Shown here: positions 37,010 to 45,386 of the stretch, one piece after another
Layout of the letters: each line of letters starts with the position of its first letter
Numbering within the stretch: position 1 is the first letter of the stretch
Origin: an uncultured Lachnospiraceae bacterium
GTDB taxonomy: Bacteria > Bacillota > Clostridia > Lachnospirales > Lachnospiraceae
Length of the DNA stretch: 64,000 bases
NCBI GenBank assembly: GCA_910578885.1
Contig: CAJTSH010000003.1
Span: forward strand, 62,001-126,000
Reading direction: 5' to 3'
Made by a program: the position numbers and the translations under genes
Notes under the pieces: model-generated
What the model was told of the DNA's origin: nothing
Database searches by the model: none
The model's input: the letters and a program-made list of their open reading frames with translations, nothing else

Positions 37010-38476
37010 TTATGCCTCCTCATAAAAGTCTATGACCGATCCGTCGATTGCGTTGATCAATATCGGGTTCGTATACACATCCGCATACCCGTCCCCACCC
37101 CGGAACCAGACATCTGCCATCCTCCAAACCGGAACATAGCTAAAATACCCCTCATGCTCTTTATCCCTCATTCTCAAATAAATAAGTTCCAGACTATCAC
37201 GTGTGCCAGAGAAATCATCCAATTCTATCTGCTCCTTCATGATCTCCTGAATCACATTTATTGGGAGCATCTCAATTTCCTCTGATACACCAATCGTTTC
37301 TACTGGATTCTGGCCCCTCATTCCGATAACACCCTTATCGTTTATATAGATCTCCAGACGGGCTTTCATAGAATACCGTATCTCTTCCGCGCCCTTCTTC
37401 CTACTGAAATACCGATCCGTCTCCTGTGTTCCGTATCTCGTAAATGACACAGAATCTATCCCTGCATCAAAGAGGAACACATAACCATCCGCCACATAGT
37501 CAGCCATATCGTTTCCTGTATCCGCACCGGTCCGCCAGCCAAGCGGCTCTGCATAGACATATGCGGGATATTCCAGCTTCAGCTCTTTTAGAAAGCTCTC
37601 TGCCTGCTCTCTCGCCTCTTCCTCCGAAAGCTTACACCTGTTCTCTACTGCCAAATTGCGCTCCAAAGCTTTATAGTTTAAGTTCTCAACTGCTTTTACC
37701 TCCTCAGGGCAGAACCGGTATAAATCCTTTGCCGTAAATAAAATCTCCTTACAGCGGCAGCATATGACAAAACCATCTTCATTCTGATCCCCCGCGCTCT
37801 TCACAAATGGACGATTGCGGAATTGCTGATACTCCGCCATCTTATCCGGAACCTCACCCACATCATACTCCAAAAAGGACAGCTCATAGGACTCCCCCGC
37901 ATATGTCCCCAGATACGCCGCGGCATCATACCCGTCTGCCGGCGTATAGGTTTCCCCCGCTGTTTTCAGCGCCTCTTCATAGATGGAAAGCTCTTTCTCC
38001 CAATCCGTTCCATCCTCAGAACCGGATTGCCGCATCACCTCACAATATTCACGCCGTTCCTCTAGTTCCTTCTTCGGAAGATATTCAACATCGCCATAAT
38101 AAATTTCCCCATCTCTAAAGATACGTTCTGTCAATTGTTTCTTATATGCCGTATCAAGCTCTAATTCTTTTACCTCGGCGACAAACATTTGTTCCACATC
38201 GGGGACAGAAATATCTACCTCCACATATCCCCCGGACTCCTCTCCCTCCTCATTTACCCGTGTCCAACTCTCTTTCCAATACTTCACATCCGCAAACTGC
38301 TTCAGCCCCTTCTTCCCTCTGCTGACTGTATTGCTTACGCTGTTTTCTTTCTGTGCGCTCTCTGTCGCACCTTCCATACTGTAATCCACCGTTTTCTCTT
38401 TGCAGCCTGCAAGCAGGTTCACGCTAAGGCACAAAAGCAGCCCATATGCATATTTTCTTTTTATCTCTCTTCTCAT
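37010..38476 (-). CDS. Array lipoprotein 5 (paralogue)
   Basis: 488 residues, lipobox NLLAGC, Cys25. N-terminus shared almost exactly with lipoprotein 4, then its own version of the family blocks: QFADVKYWKESWT, QMFVAEVKELELD, IYYGDVEYLPKKELEER, AAYLGTYAGESYELSFLE, ENRCKLSEEEAREQAESFL, DGYVFLFDAG, EIYINDKGVIGM, LIYLRMRDKEHEGYFSYVPVWRMA and NAIDGSVIDFYEEA. The segment before LIYLRMRD is shorter than in other copies. The ribosome site AGGAG is only 3 nt from ATG, so translation may depend on coupling with the gene 6 nt upstream. Confidence 0.85.
   Translation of the reverse strand: MRREIKRKYAYGLLLCLSVNLLAGCKEKTVDYSMEGATESAQKENSVSNTVSRGKKGLKQFADVKYWKESWTRVNEEGEESGGYVEVDISVPDVEQMFVAEVKELELDTAYKKQLTERIFRDGEIYYGDVEYLPKKELEERREYCEVMRQSGSEDGTDWEKELSIYEEALKTAGETYTPADGYDAAAYLGTYAGESYELSFLEYDVGEVPDKMAEYQQFRNRPFVKSAGDQNEDGFVICCRCKEILFTAKDLYRFCPEEVKAVENLNYKALERNLAVENRCKLSEEEAREQAESFLKELKLEYPAYVYAEPLGWRTGADTGNDMADYVADGYVFLFDAGIDSVSFTRYGTQETDRYFSRKKGAEEIRYSMKARLEIYINDKGVIGMRGQNPVETIGVSEEIEMLPINVIQEIMKEQIELDDFSGTRDSLELIYLRMRDKEHEGYFSYVPVWRMADVWFRGGDGYADVYTNPILINAIDGSVIDFYEEA
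38307..38446. repeat. 140-bp near-identical segment, copy in lipoprotein 5
   Basis: Partner of 36831-36970. The sharp edges point to a local conversion tract, not whole-gene duplication. Confidence 0.75.
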
Positions 38477-38482
38477 TTTCTC

Positions 38483-38884
38483 CTATACCTCCTCATAAAA
38501 ATCTATAACCGAACCGTCGATTGCGTTAATCAATACTTGATTACTAATACCAGTAATCCTCCCACTTACATCCCTTACCACATCAGCAAGCCTCCATGCC
38601 GGAACATAGCTGTAGTATCCTTGGTTCTTCCTATCTCTCATCCGAAAATAAATCAATTCCATTTCATTTAAATCCACTGTGCTGCCGATAGATGCCAGAA
38701 AAGAAAAACGAAAGATTCCAAGATGATTTGTCAGCTGCTCCGCTCCGTTTTTTCCTCCCCGTGACTGTTCGGCTTCTTCAGCTTCGTCTATATCATAATT
38801 TACATTTCTATCTGCACACCCTGCCAAAGACAAGCAGCCCGCCAATCCCATGCCGATACACCGTACCAATAGTTGTCTCTTCAT
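38483..38884 (-). CDS. Array lipoprotein 6, internally deleted mini-copy
   Basis: 133 residues: signal peptide and lipobox (CLSLAGC, Cys23) and about 27 further residues join directly to the family C-terminal domain starting EQLTNHLGIFRF. The middle 330 or so residues present in lipoprotein 7 are missing, in frame. The join lies at an EQ/KQ-type match (GAEQ in the N-part, KEQLTNH in the C-part of relatives), so short-homology recombination is likely. The end YSYVPAWRLADV and NAIDGSVIDFYEEV is intact and AGAGGAGAA precedes the ATG, so it may still make a stand-alone C-terminal-domain lipoprotein. Confidence 0.8.
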   Translation of the reverse strand: MKRQLLVRCIGMGLAGCLSLAGCADRNVNYDIDEAEEAEQSRGGKNGAEQLTNHLGIFRFSFLASIGSTVDLNEMELIYFRMRDRKNQGYYSYVPAWRLADVVRDVSGRITGISNQVLINAIDGSVIDFYEEV

Positions 38885-38908
38885 GTACCATTCTCCTCTT
38901 CACAGTAC

Positions 38909-40309
38909 CTATGTCTCTTCAAAAAAATCTATCATTGAACCATCAATTGCATTAATCAATACCTGATTTTGAATACTATCAACTCTCCTGCTTCCATCCC
39001 TCAACACATAGGCAAGTCTCCATGCCGGTACATAGCTGTAACATCCCAGCTTCTTTCCATCTCTCATCCGAAAGTAAATCAATTCCATTTCATTCAATTC
39101 AATCGTGTTGCCACTCATCGGGAAAGTAAAGCGGAAAAATCCCATATGATTTGTCAGTTGTTCCTTTATAATGCCTTGAATGTCTTCCAATGCCAAAAGC
39201 TCCACCCCCTTTGAAACGCTAATTGCTTCGACCGGATTAAATACCTTTGCCCCAATCACTCCAGCGTCGGTCACATGAACTGCCACGCGTGCATTTAGCG
39301 AATACTGTGATGCCTCCGTTTCTTTCCGCTTCGTATTAAAATTCCAGTAATCCTCTTCTGTTCCATATTCCATAAAAGCCATATCGTCAATACCAAAGCC
39401 AAAATATAACACATAGCCCTCTGCAGTCCACTCCGACTCCTTTACCTTATCCCCCCAAACCAAAAACTCTGAATAGGCATAGGCTAAATCCCCCAATTCT
39501 AAATCATCCACGAAGCTTTGCGCTTCTTTCTTTGCTTCTTCCTCAGAAAGTTTGCATAAATTTTCTGTCATAATGCCGTGTAACTCCCAATCCCAAGCCT
39601 CATATGTCAAATTTTCTGTCTCACGGAATTTCTGCGGACAAACTTGATAGACATCCTTCGGCGAAATAATCATGCTCTTGTTTCTTCTGCTAATCACCAT
39701 GCTCTCTTCCGTAAAACGCTGATCTTCCATAAAACTTAGCTTATATGGAATCCCTGCACGTTTTCCCCAATATTCATTCATTGAAAAATCTTCAGCCAGT
39801 GTATAGGTATCCTTCGCCTCCTTCAGCGCAGCATCACATTCCTTCATTTTTTCTTTCAACTGCAGATTTGCCAAATCCCAGCTATTAGCCTTATACAATA
39901 ATTTGCACTCAGCGCGCAGCTCTGCCAGCTCTTTCCTGGTCATATGCGAAATATCGTTGTAATACACTTCTTCATCATCAAAAACCTGTTTTACCATACT
40001 CTTTTTATATTTTTTATCATATCCCGTTTCTTTCACCTCTAACACAGACATCTGCTCTGCCGTAGGCACAATGATATCTGCATCAATCGAAATCACCGCC
40101 GTATTCCCCTTCGAGGTCTTCACTGTCCATTCGTCCGTCCACGCCTCAGCGCCCGCAAACTGCTTCACTCCGGTTTTTCCTCTTTGGAACCGTCCGGCTT
40201 CCGTTGCTCCATCTATATCATAATTTACATTTTTATCTGCACACCCTGCAAAAGATAAGCAGCCTGCCAATCCTATACTGATACACTGTATCAATAATTT
40301 TCTCTTCAT
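38909..40309 (-). CDS. Array lipoprotein 7 (first gene of the array, paralogue)
   Basis: 466 residues, lipobox LSFAGC, Cys23. Closest to the mini-copy at 38483. Family blocks: VNYDIDGATEA, QFAGAEAWTDEWT, QMSVLEVKETGYDKKYKK, VYYNDISHMTRKELAELR, MNEYWGKRAGIPYKLSF, ENLCKLSEEEAKKEAQSFV, EGYVLYFGFGIDDMAF, AVHVTDAGVIG, LIYFRMRDGKKLGCYSYVPAWRLA and NAIDGSMIDFFEET. It follows a terminator and a new promoter region with a regulator-like repeat, so the array and exporter genes are probably transcribed from here. AGAGGAG precedes ATG. Confidence 0.85.
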   Translation of the reverse strand: MKRKLLIQCISIGLAGCLSFAGCADKNVNYDIDGATEAGRFQRGKTGVKQFAGAEAWTDEWTVKTSKGNTAVISIDADIIVPTAEQMSVLEVKETGYDKKYKKSMVKQVFDDEEVYYNDISHMTRKELAELRAECKLLYKANSWDLANLQLKEKMKECDAALKEAKDTYTLAEDFSMNEYWGKRAGIPYKLSFMEDQRFTEESMVISRRNKSMIISPKDVYQVCPQKFRETENLTYEAWDWELHGIMTENLCKLSEEEAKKEAQSFVDDLELGDLAYAYSEFLVWGDKVKESEWTAEGYVLYFGFGIDDMAFMEYGTEEDYWNFNTKRKETEASQYSLNARVAVHVTDAGVIGAKVFNPVEAISVSKGVELLALEDIQGIIKEQLTNHMGFFRFTFPMSGNTIELNEMELIYFRMRDGKKLGCYSYVPAWRLAYVLRDGSRRVDSIQNQVLINAIDGSMIDFFEET

Positions 40310-40362
40310 GTACCTTTCTCCTCTTCGTTCACTGTTCCTTATAGACTAATACTATCCCTGCG

Positions 40363-40378
40363 CTGTAAACAACTTGTA
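40363..40378 (-). promoter_or_regulatory. Degenerate direct repeat upstream of the lipoprotein array
   Basis: On the minus strand TACAAG (40373-40378) and TACAGC (40362-40367) start exactly 11 bp apart, about 55-70 bp before the first array gene. This matches the spacing and sequence of the perfect repeat before the regulator gene (43490-43508), so it is a candidate second site of the OmpR-type regulator. A TATAAG box lies between it and the gene. Apart from this and the terminator the 40310-40530 gap is empty. Confidence 0.5.
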
Positions 40379-40399
40379 TCTGCCTGTAATTGGGTAAAA

Positions 40400-40433
40400 A
40401 AAACAGGATACCTTTTTTAAGATTTCCTGTTTT
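40400..40433 (-). terminator. Terminator between the regulator cluster and the lipoprotein array
   Basis: Minus-strand stem AAAACAGGA (40425-40433) / TCCTGTTTT (40400-40408) followed by a run of eight T. It ends the regulator-kinase-membrane protein unit and separates it from the array. Confidence 0.8.
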
Positions 40434-40530
40434 GCCGATATCATATCGTTTCAAAATCACTGATTGTTGTGTCAAGGTTTTCAAAATATTATAAAGATAT
40501 ATGTCATATTAAACGTGTCAGAACAAACAT

Positions 40531-41343
40531 CTAATCCACCGGACAAAGCCCAAGCAAATACCGGCGTGCAGAAAACGCCTGTATCACATAATAGCTTTCC
40601 TCCACCAAGTCCGCCTGCGCCAGCGCCATCCATTGCAGCTCTGATGTATCGGTATTGGGAAACGTCAGATAATTTGACAGACTCTGCTCCGGTATGGCAA
40701 GCTTTACCGTTTCGATTTCATCTTCGGAATCCTGCCGCAGCAGAACCGGAATCCGGTTTCTGCGCAGACCGCTCACATCTAACTCCCCTTCTACTTCCGC
40801 TTCCAGAAGAAAAATCGTACCGTCCTCCAGCATACACACCCTATGGCTGTCCACGCCGTCATATTTATGAAACGAAATATCCCAATAGTATGCGGCATAC
40901 GTATCAAAGGTTGTATCCACCGCCTTATAAAATTTTGCATCCCATGTATACCAATTCCCATAGTCGGTTTGCAGGCTGACAGGATAGTGTCCTTCTTGGT
41001 AGAGCGTCTCCATCTGTTCTTTTGCCATTTGTACTGCTTCATAAGCTGCTATTGTCCGCTCATAGGACGCAGCTTCGCGGATGGCGCTCTCCCACCTTCC
41101 GGTAATTAGCTGCAGTTTCTGATAAGTTCCGAGCTGTGCGGATGCGTTGCGGGCAATCGCCATATTTGCCGCAGAATAATACTTTGCAGGAGCTGCCGCC
41201 ACAAGAGACAATTCCCTCTCACTCTGCCAGAACAGCAACTGTCCCGGCAGGAGCGTTCCGACTAATGCAAGAGCCAAGATCAGACCGCACAGAATCCGAT
41301 AGACATATTTTCTTTTTCCGGAGAACCGTTTATTTCGTTTCAT
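40531..41343 (-). CDS. Membrane-anchored protein of unknown function, coupled to the kinase gene
   Basis: 270 residues: a very basic cytoplasmic start (KRNKRFSGKRKYVYR), one membrane helix at about 17-38, then an outside domain of about 230 residues. I do not recognise a family. The outside part has a helical stretch (about 55-115, possible coiled coil) and a beta-rich end with SRHRV/MLEDGTIFLLEAEVEG-like strands. It overlaps the kinase gene by 14 nt, so it is probably translated with it and may be an accessory sensor or kinase modulator. It is followed by a strong terminator. Confidence 0.75.
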   Translation of the reverse strand: MKRNKRFSGKRKYVYRILCGLILALALVGTLLPGQLLFWQSERELSLVAAAPAKYYSAANMAIARNASAQLGTYQKLQLITGRWESAIREAASYERTIAAYEAVQMAKEQMETLYQEGHYPVSLQTDYGNWYTWDAKFYKAVDTTFDTYAAYYWDISFHKYDGVDSHRVCMLEDGTIFLLEAEVEGELDVSGLRRNRIPVLLRQDSEDEIETVKLAIPEQSLSNYLTFPNTDTSELQWMALAQADLVEESYYVIQAFSARRYLLGLCPVD

Positions 41344-42772
41344 AGAAAATCACCCTCATTGTTGTTCCTTCTCCTTGTACACTCTCTACCTGCAAAACTG
41401 CCTGATGCCGCTTTATAATCAATGCGGTAAGCGACAGACCAAGCCCTGCGCCGCCTTCCTTACGTGAACGGGATTTATCCACCATATAGAATTCGTCGCA
41501 GATATGTGCCGCATCCTCCTTCGACATTCCGATTCCGTAATCTGTCACCCTCAAGGAGTAAACCGGTTTACAGTCATTTTCCAATATTTCTCCATCCTTA
41601 CAGCTTCTCCCGATCAGCTCAATAACCGAGCCTTCTTCCGACGCCTTTCTTGCATTGTCAATCAGATTCATGCAGACCGTAATCAAAAGCTCCTTGTCGC
41701 CCATAACCACTGCCGGCTCAACATCCGCCTTTAACTCTATCTGCTTTCTTTCCAGTATCGGAACCGCTATCCGGAGCAGTTCTCTTTGCAAGTCATCCGT
41801 ATGGACCGGTGTTTTTTCTATCTCATGCCGATTCAGATAAATCAGCTCAAACAGCTTGCCCGACATTGCTTCTAAGCGTTTCCCTTCCGAGAAAATGTAA
41901 TTCGACGCCATCATCAGCTCTTCTCTGGAAAGCTCCATTGAGCGCAGCATATCGGCATATCCGATGATGGTGGTCATCGGCGTCTTAATCTCATGCGTAA
42001 AATCCGCAACGAACTGTTCTCTGCGGTGAATCATATCATTTAATTCCTCCACGCGTTCCCTGATCGCACCTGCCATCACATTTACATTTTCCGCCAACTG
42101 GCCTACTTCATCCCTGCCGGCAGCCTTCAGATGAATCTCATAATTCCCCGCCGTAATTTCCCCCGTCACCTGATTCAGCTTCTCCAACGGTCTGGTCAAA
42201 AGCATACTGATCAGATACATGAGAACGGAAGCCGAGAGCACAATGCCCAAAGTAAGCATGCGGAAATATTGAATCTGTTCTTCCAGCATATTATAAGCGT
42301 CCGATGCTTCCTGTTTACTGATAATGCAGAGCTGCCGTTTATCTACATTGCTATAAGAGGTAACATAGATAAAATACTGTTCTTTCTCCCTGCATATCAT
42401 ATAATTTTTTCCCCCGACATCCAATTCCTCAAAAAGTGATTCACTAATATGTGCTTCCTCCCCATCACTGGAATACACGTAAGCGTCTGCATACCTCACA
42501 TAAAGCGAGGAGGATTCTACGAACATTCCTCCCATCACACGTTCCGCTATTTCAGAAAGCGATTCCGAAATGCGCACATTTCCATTATTTATCATCTGAA
42601 GAAGCTCATATTCCACCGAGGACTGAACCAGATTATTCTCCACGATCGCATTCCTTAGCTGCGTATTCTGCGCCAGCTCAAAGTTTTTGCGGATCATAAA
42701 ATAACCCACTAACCACAGGCTTAGAGACAGCAAAATCAGATTTGTCAATAAGACCTTATACCGAAACTTCAT
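41330..42772 (-). CDS. Sensor histidine kinase (HAMP, HisKA, HATPase)
   Basis: 480 residues. Membrane helices at about 8-26 and 172-193 enclose an outside sensor domain of about 145 residues. HAMP follows (about 193-245), then HisKA with FVADFTHEIKTPMTTI (His260), and HATPase with N-box NLIDNARKAS, G1 DYGIGM, F-box EFYMVDKSRSR and G2 GAGLGLS. The start overlaps the regulator gene by 17 nt. It pairs with the OmpR-type regulator, and its outside domain could sense the lipoproteins, the adaptor complex or the exported compound. Confidence 0.93.
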   Translation of the reverse strand: MKFRYKVLLTNLILLSLSLWLVGYFMIRKNFELAQNTQLRNAIVENNLVQSSVEYELLQMINNGNVRISESLSEIAERVMGGMFVESSSLYVRYADAYVYSSDGEEAHISESLFEELDVGGKNYMICREKEQYFIYVTSYSNVDKRQLCIISKQEASDAYNMLEEQIQYFRMLTLGIVLSASVLMYLISMLLTRPLEKLNQVTGEITAGNYEIHLKAAGRDEVGQLAENVNVMAGAIRERVEELNDMIHRREQFVADFTHEIKTPMTTIIGYADMLRSMELSREELMMASNYIFSEGKRLEAMSGKLFELIYLNRHEIEKTPVHTDDLQRELLRIAVPILERKQIELKADVEPAVVMGDKELLITVCMNLIDNARKASEEGSVIELIGRSCKDGEILENDCKPVYSLRVTDYGIGMSKEDAAHICDEFYMVDKSRSRKEGGAGLGLSLTALIIKRHQAVLQVESVQGEGTTMRVIFYETK

Positions 42773-43427
42773 GTGCCTCCTCCAACCGATACCCGGCTTT
42801 AAAAACGGTCTTTATCGCATCCTTCAAATCCAGCTTTTTGCGAAGCCGCTGGATATGCAAATCCAGTGTCCTGGATTCTACAGAATATTCCGTTCCCCAT
42901 ATTTCTTCGTAAATACGCTCCCGGAACAGCGTAATATTGCGGTTGCGCATCAACAGAATCAAAAGCCCCAGCTCCTTTGGCGTAAGTATCACTTCTTTTC
43001 CCGCTTTCGTCACCTTTTGGTTTTCCGCATCTACTACAATATCTGCAAATGTCAGAAGCTGCCCCGCCTTATGATATCTGCGGAGCACAATATTGACCCT
43101 TGCCAAGAGTTCGACAATTTCAAATGGTTTTACCATATAGTCTTCTGCACCAGACGTCAGCCCTTTTACCCGATCCTCCAACGAAGATTTTGCCGTCAGG
43201 AAAATTGCTGGGATTTTCAACGAACGAATATATTCCATCAGCTCGAATCCATCGACATGCGGGAGCATGATATCCAGAATAACCAAATCAAAGCTCTGCT
43301 CTTCCAAAATGTCTGCCGCTTCTAGTCCGTCATATGCGCAGGTACAGCCATAACCCGCTTTCGTCAGATTTAAGCGTATCAAATCCGAAATCGGCTTTTC
43401 GTCCTCTACAATCAATATCTGAATCAT
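42756..43427 (-). CDS. OmpR/PhoB-type response regulator
   Basis: 223 residues. Receiver with VEDE at 7-10, phospho-acceptor Asp52 (LVILDIMLP) and Lys near 101 (FLTAKSS), then a winged-helix trans_reg_C domain (ILTPKELGLLILLMRN, RTLDLHIQRLRKKL). The start at 43427 is chosen because AAGGAG lies 10 nt upstream; the longer frame from 43463 has no such site. First gene of the regulator-kinase-membrane protein unit. A perfect 11-bp-period direct repeat sits at its promoter, consistent with autoactivation. Confidence 0.94.
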   Translation of the reverse strand: MIQILIVEDEKPISDLIRLNLTKAGYGCTCAYDGLEAADILEEQSFDLVILDIMLPHVDGFELMEYIRSLKIPAIFLTAKSSLEDRVKGLTSGAEDYMVKPFEIVELLARVNIVLRRYHKAGQLLTFADIVVDAENQKVTKAGKEVILTPKELGLLILLMRNRNITLFRERIYEEIWGTEYSVESRTLDLHIQRLRKKLDLKDAIKTVFKAGYRLEEAHEVSV

Positions 43428-43471
43428 GATAAATTTCTCCTTACTTCCCCTGGCGGCTCTCACTGCCCCAA

Positions 43472-43508
43472 ATTATATGATAGGATGAATTTGTATCCTT
43501 TTTGTATC
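43472..43508 (-). promoter_or_regulatory. Promoter with OmpR-type direct repeat upstream of the regulator gene
   Basis: Minus strand: two identical GATACAAA sites (43501-43508 and 43490-43497) with an 11-bp period, followed by a TATAAT box (43472-43477) 12 nt further on. The nearer half-site occupies the -35 position, as in PhoB-type activated promoters lacking a good -35. It lies about 45 bp before the regulator start codon. Confidence 0.7.
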
Positions 43509-43542
43509 TAAGACCGGAAGCAGTGATGCCCAAAACTTAAAA

Positions 43543-43573
43543 CTTCCGGTACAGAACTTGTCCATACCGGAAG
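43543..43573 (-). terminator. dapL terminator
   Basis: Minus-strand stem CTTCCGGTA (43565-43573) / TACCGGAAG (43543-43551), 13-nt loop, then TTTTAAGTTTT. It lies 35 bp past the dapL stop. Confidence 0.7.
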
Positions 43574-43607
43574 CTTTCTCATGTGACATTTGCCACAGAC
43601 TTATTCT

Positions 43608-44822
43608 TTACAGCGCTTTAATCCGCTCCAAAGCCGCAACTGTATTCTCATAACTTCCAAACGCAGTCAATCTAAAATATCCTTCGCCGCTCGGACCGAA
43701 TCCCGAACCCGGCGTTCCGACCACATTGGCATTTTCCAGTAAATAATCAAAGAACTCCCATGAGGTCATCTTCTCCGGCGTCTTTAACCAGATATACGGT
43801 GCATTAACGCCGCCATATACCTCGTATCCGGCATCTTGTAAACCGTTCTTAATGGTCGCAGCATTCTTCATATAATAAGCCACCTGCTCCTTAAGCTGTG
43901 CCTTGCCTGCTTCGGAATAGACCGCCTCGCCAGCTCTCTGTACAATATATGGCGCACCGTTGAACTTGGTTCCATGCCGTCTTGCCCACATGCTATGCAA
44001 GGATACTTCACCGCATTTCAGCTCCTTGGGAACTACGGCATAGCCAAGACGCACGCCGGTAAATCCTGCATTCTTGGAAAAGCTCTTTAACTCAATGGCA
44101 CAAGTCTTTGCCCCTTCGCACTCATAAATAGAATGCGCAACATCTTCTTCGGATATGTACGCCTCATAAGCGCCGTCGTAAATAATCACTGCGCCAACCT
44201 TATTCGCATAATCCACCCACTCCTGAAGCTGCGCTTTGGTAACTGTAGTTCCGGTCGGGTTGTTCGGAAGGCACAAATAAATGATATCCGGCGTCTCTTT
44301 CGGGAATTCCGGTACAAAATTGTTCTCTCTTGTGCATGGCATGTAAATCACATTGCTCCATTTCTCAGCCGCCATGTCGTAGGTTCCCGTTCTTCCTGCC
44401 ATCGCATTAGAATCCACATAAACCGGATAAACCGGATCGCACACTGCAATTTTGTTATTTACAGAGAAAATCTCCTGAATATTTCCTGAATCGCTCTTTG
44501 CGCCATCCGATACAAAAATTTCATCCGCTGTAATGTTACAGCCTCTTGCCTCATAGTCATTTTTCGCAATTGCAGATCTTAAAAATTCATAGCCTAAATC
44601 AGGCGCATATCCACGAAATGTCTCTGCATTTGCCATTTCATCCACAGCTTTATGCAATGCTTCGATAATTGCAGGCGCAAGCGGCTGTGTTACATCCCCG
44701 ATTCCGAGACGGATAATGCTTTTCTCCGGATTCGCTTCTGTAAATGCATTGACTTTTTTGCCAATCGTACTGAAAAGATAGCTTCCCGGCAGTTTCTGAT
44801 AATTGTCGTTTACTTGATACAT
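43608..44822 (-). CDS. dapL: LL-diaminopimelate aminotransferase
   Basis: PLP enzyme that converts tetrahydrodipicolinate directly to LL-diaminopimelate with glutamate as donor, bypassing the succinylase and acetylase branches. 404 residues, normal for DapL. The LRLGIGDVTQPLAP opening (IIRLGIGDVTQPLAP here), FRGYAPDLGYEFLR, PNNPTGT and the PLP Lys250 in SFSKNAGFTG are diagnostic. GAGGAAAA precedes ATG. It stands alone with its own terminator, 40 kb from dapA-dapB. Together they define the aminotransferase variant of the pathway. Confidence 0.96.
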   Translation of the reverse strand: MYQVNDNYQKLPGSYLFSTIGKKVNAFTEANPEKSIIRLGIGDVTQPLAPAIIEALHKAVDEMANAETFRGYAPDLGYEFLRSAIAKNDYEARGCNITADEIFVSDGAKSDSGNIQEIFSVNNKIAVCDPVYPVYVDSNAMAGRTGTYDMAAEKWSNVIYMPCTRENNFVPEFPKETPDIIYLCLPNNPTGTTVTKAQLQEWVDYANKVGAVIIYDGAYEAYISEEDVAHSIYECEGAKTCAIELKSFSKNAGFTGVRLGYAVVPKELKCGEVSLHSMWARRHGTKFNGAPYIVQRAGEAVYSEAGKAQLKEQVAYYMKNAATIKNGLQDAGYEVYGGVNAPYIWLKTPEKMTSWEFFDYLLENANVVGTPGSGFGPSGEGYFRLTAFGSYENTVAALERIKAL

Positions 44823-44906
44823 GCTTTTTTCCTCTTTTCTCTTTCTCTATTTCTATTTCTTGCAATCAGCCCATTCGGGCAGTATAAGGTCTGGCAATTC
44901 TATTTT

Positions 44907-45349
44907 TTAATATGAAGCTATTAAATTTTGTTCGTCTATTGCTTCCACTTCTTCCACAGTGAACCCTGTTACCTCTGCAATATCCTCATTGCTGAATTTC
45001 CCCATTTTTTTCATTTTAATTATCATCAAAATTTTTTCCTCTCTCTTTTCTTTATCAATCAAATCCTCCATAATTTGGCACATATCTTCTACTCCTTTCA
45101 CATCCTCTTTATAATACCTTACCTGTTCCGCTAACACTTTGTAATACATATCGTCTGGATTCCTACACGAAAAATCATGCATAAGTTTCCTTATCGGACT
45201 ATCATCACGATATGCTCCGTTCAAATATATAATATCACATAACTTTCCGGAAGATTATCATAATTTTCGTCCTTCACAAGCAACTCTGCATCTATCATGC
45301 TGCTATTATATCTAGCCCGTCTTACTCCTGCACCTTCTTTTACAACCAT
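44907..45349 (-). pseudogene. Broken PD-(D/E)XK family transposase / Rpn-like nuclease
   Basis: The minus-strand 3' part encodes 105 residues beginning LNGAYRDDSPIRKLMHDF, followed by a helical C-terminus, as in the PDDEXK_2 transposase (Rpn) family. Just upstream, in another frame, RRARYNSSMIDAELL and NLPESYVI match the preceding part of the same family. The roughly 30-40 residues normally between NLPESYVI and IIYLNG are missing, and a stop follows. The N-terminal catalytic part is also absent. So it is a dead, internally deleted fragment. The gap 44823-44906 shows nothing clear. Confidence 0.75.
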
Positions 45350-45386
45350 TACAGTACCACAAAACCTTTACCTTTTCAACATTTCC

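Noticed and set aside
44928..45134. Plus-strand frame opposite the PD-(D/E)XK fragment
   Set aside because: The minus strand matches a known transposase family; the plus frame is a shadow.
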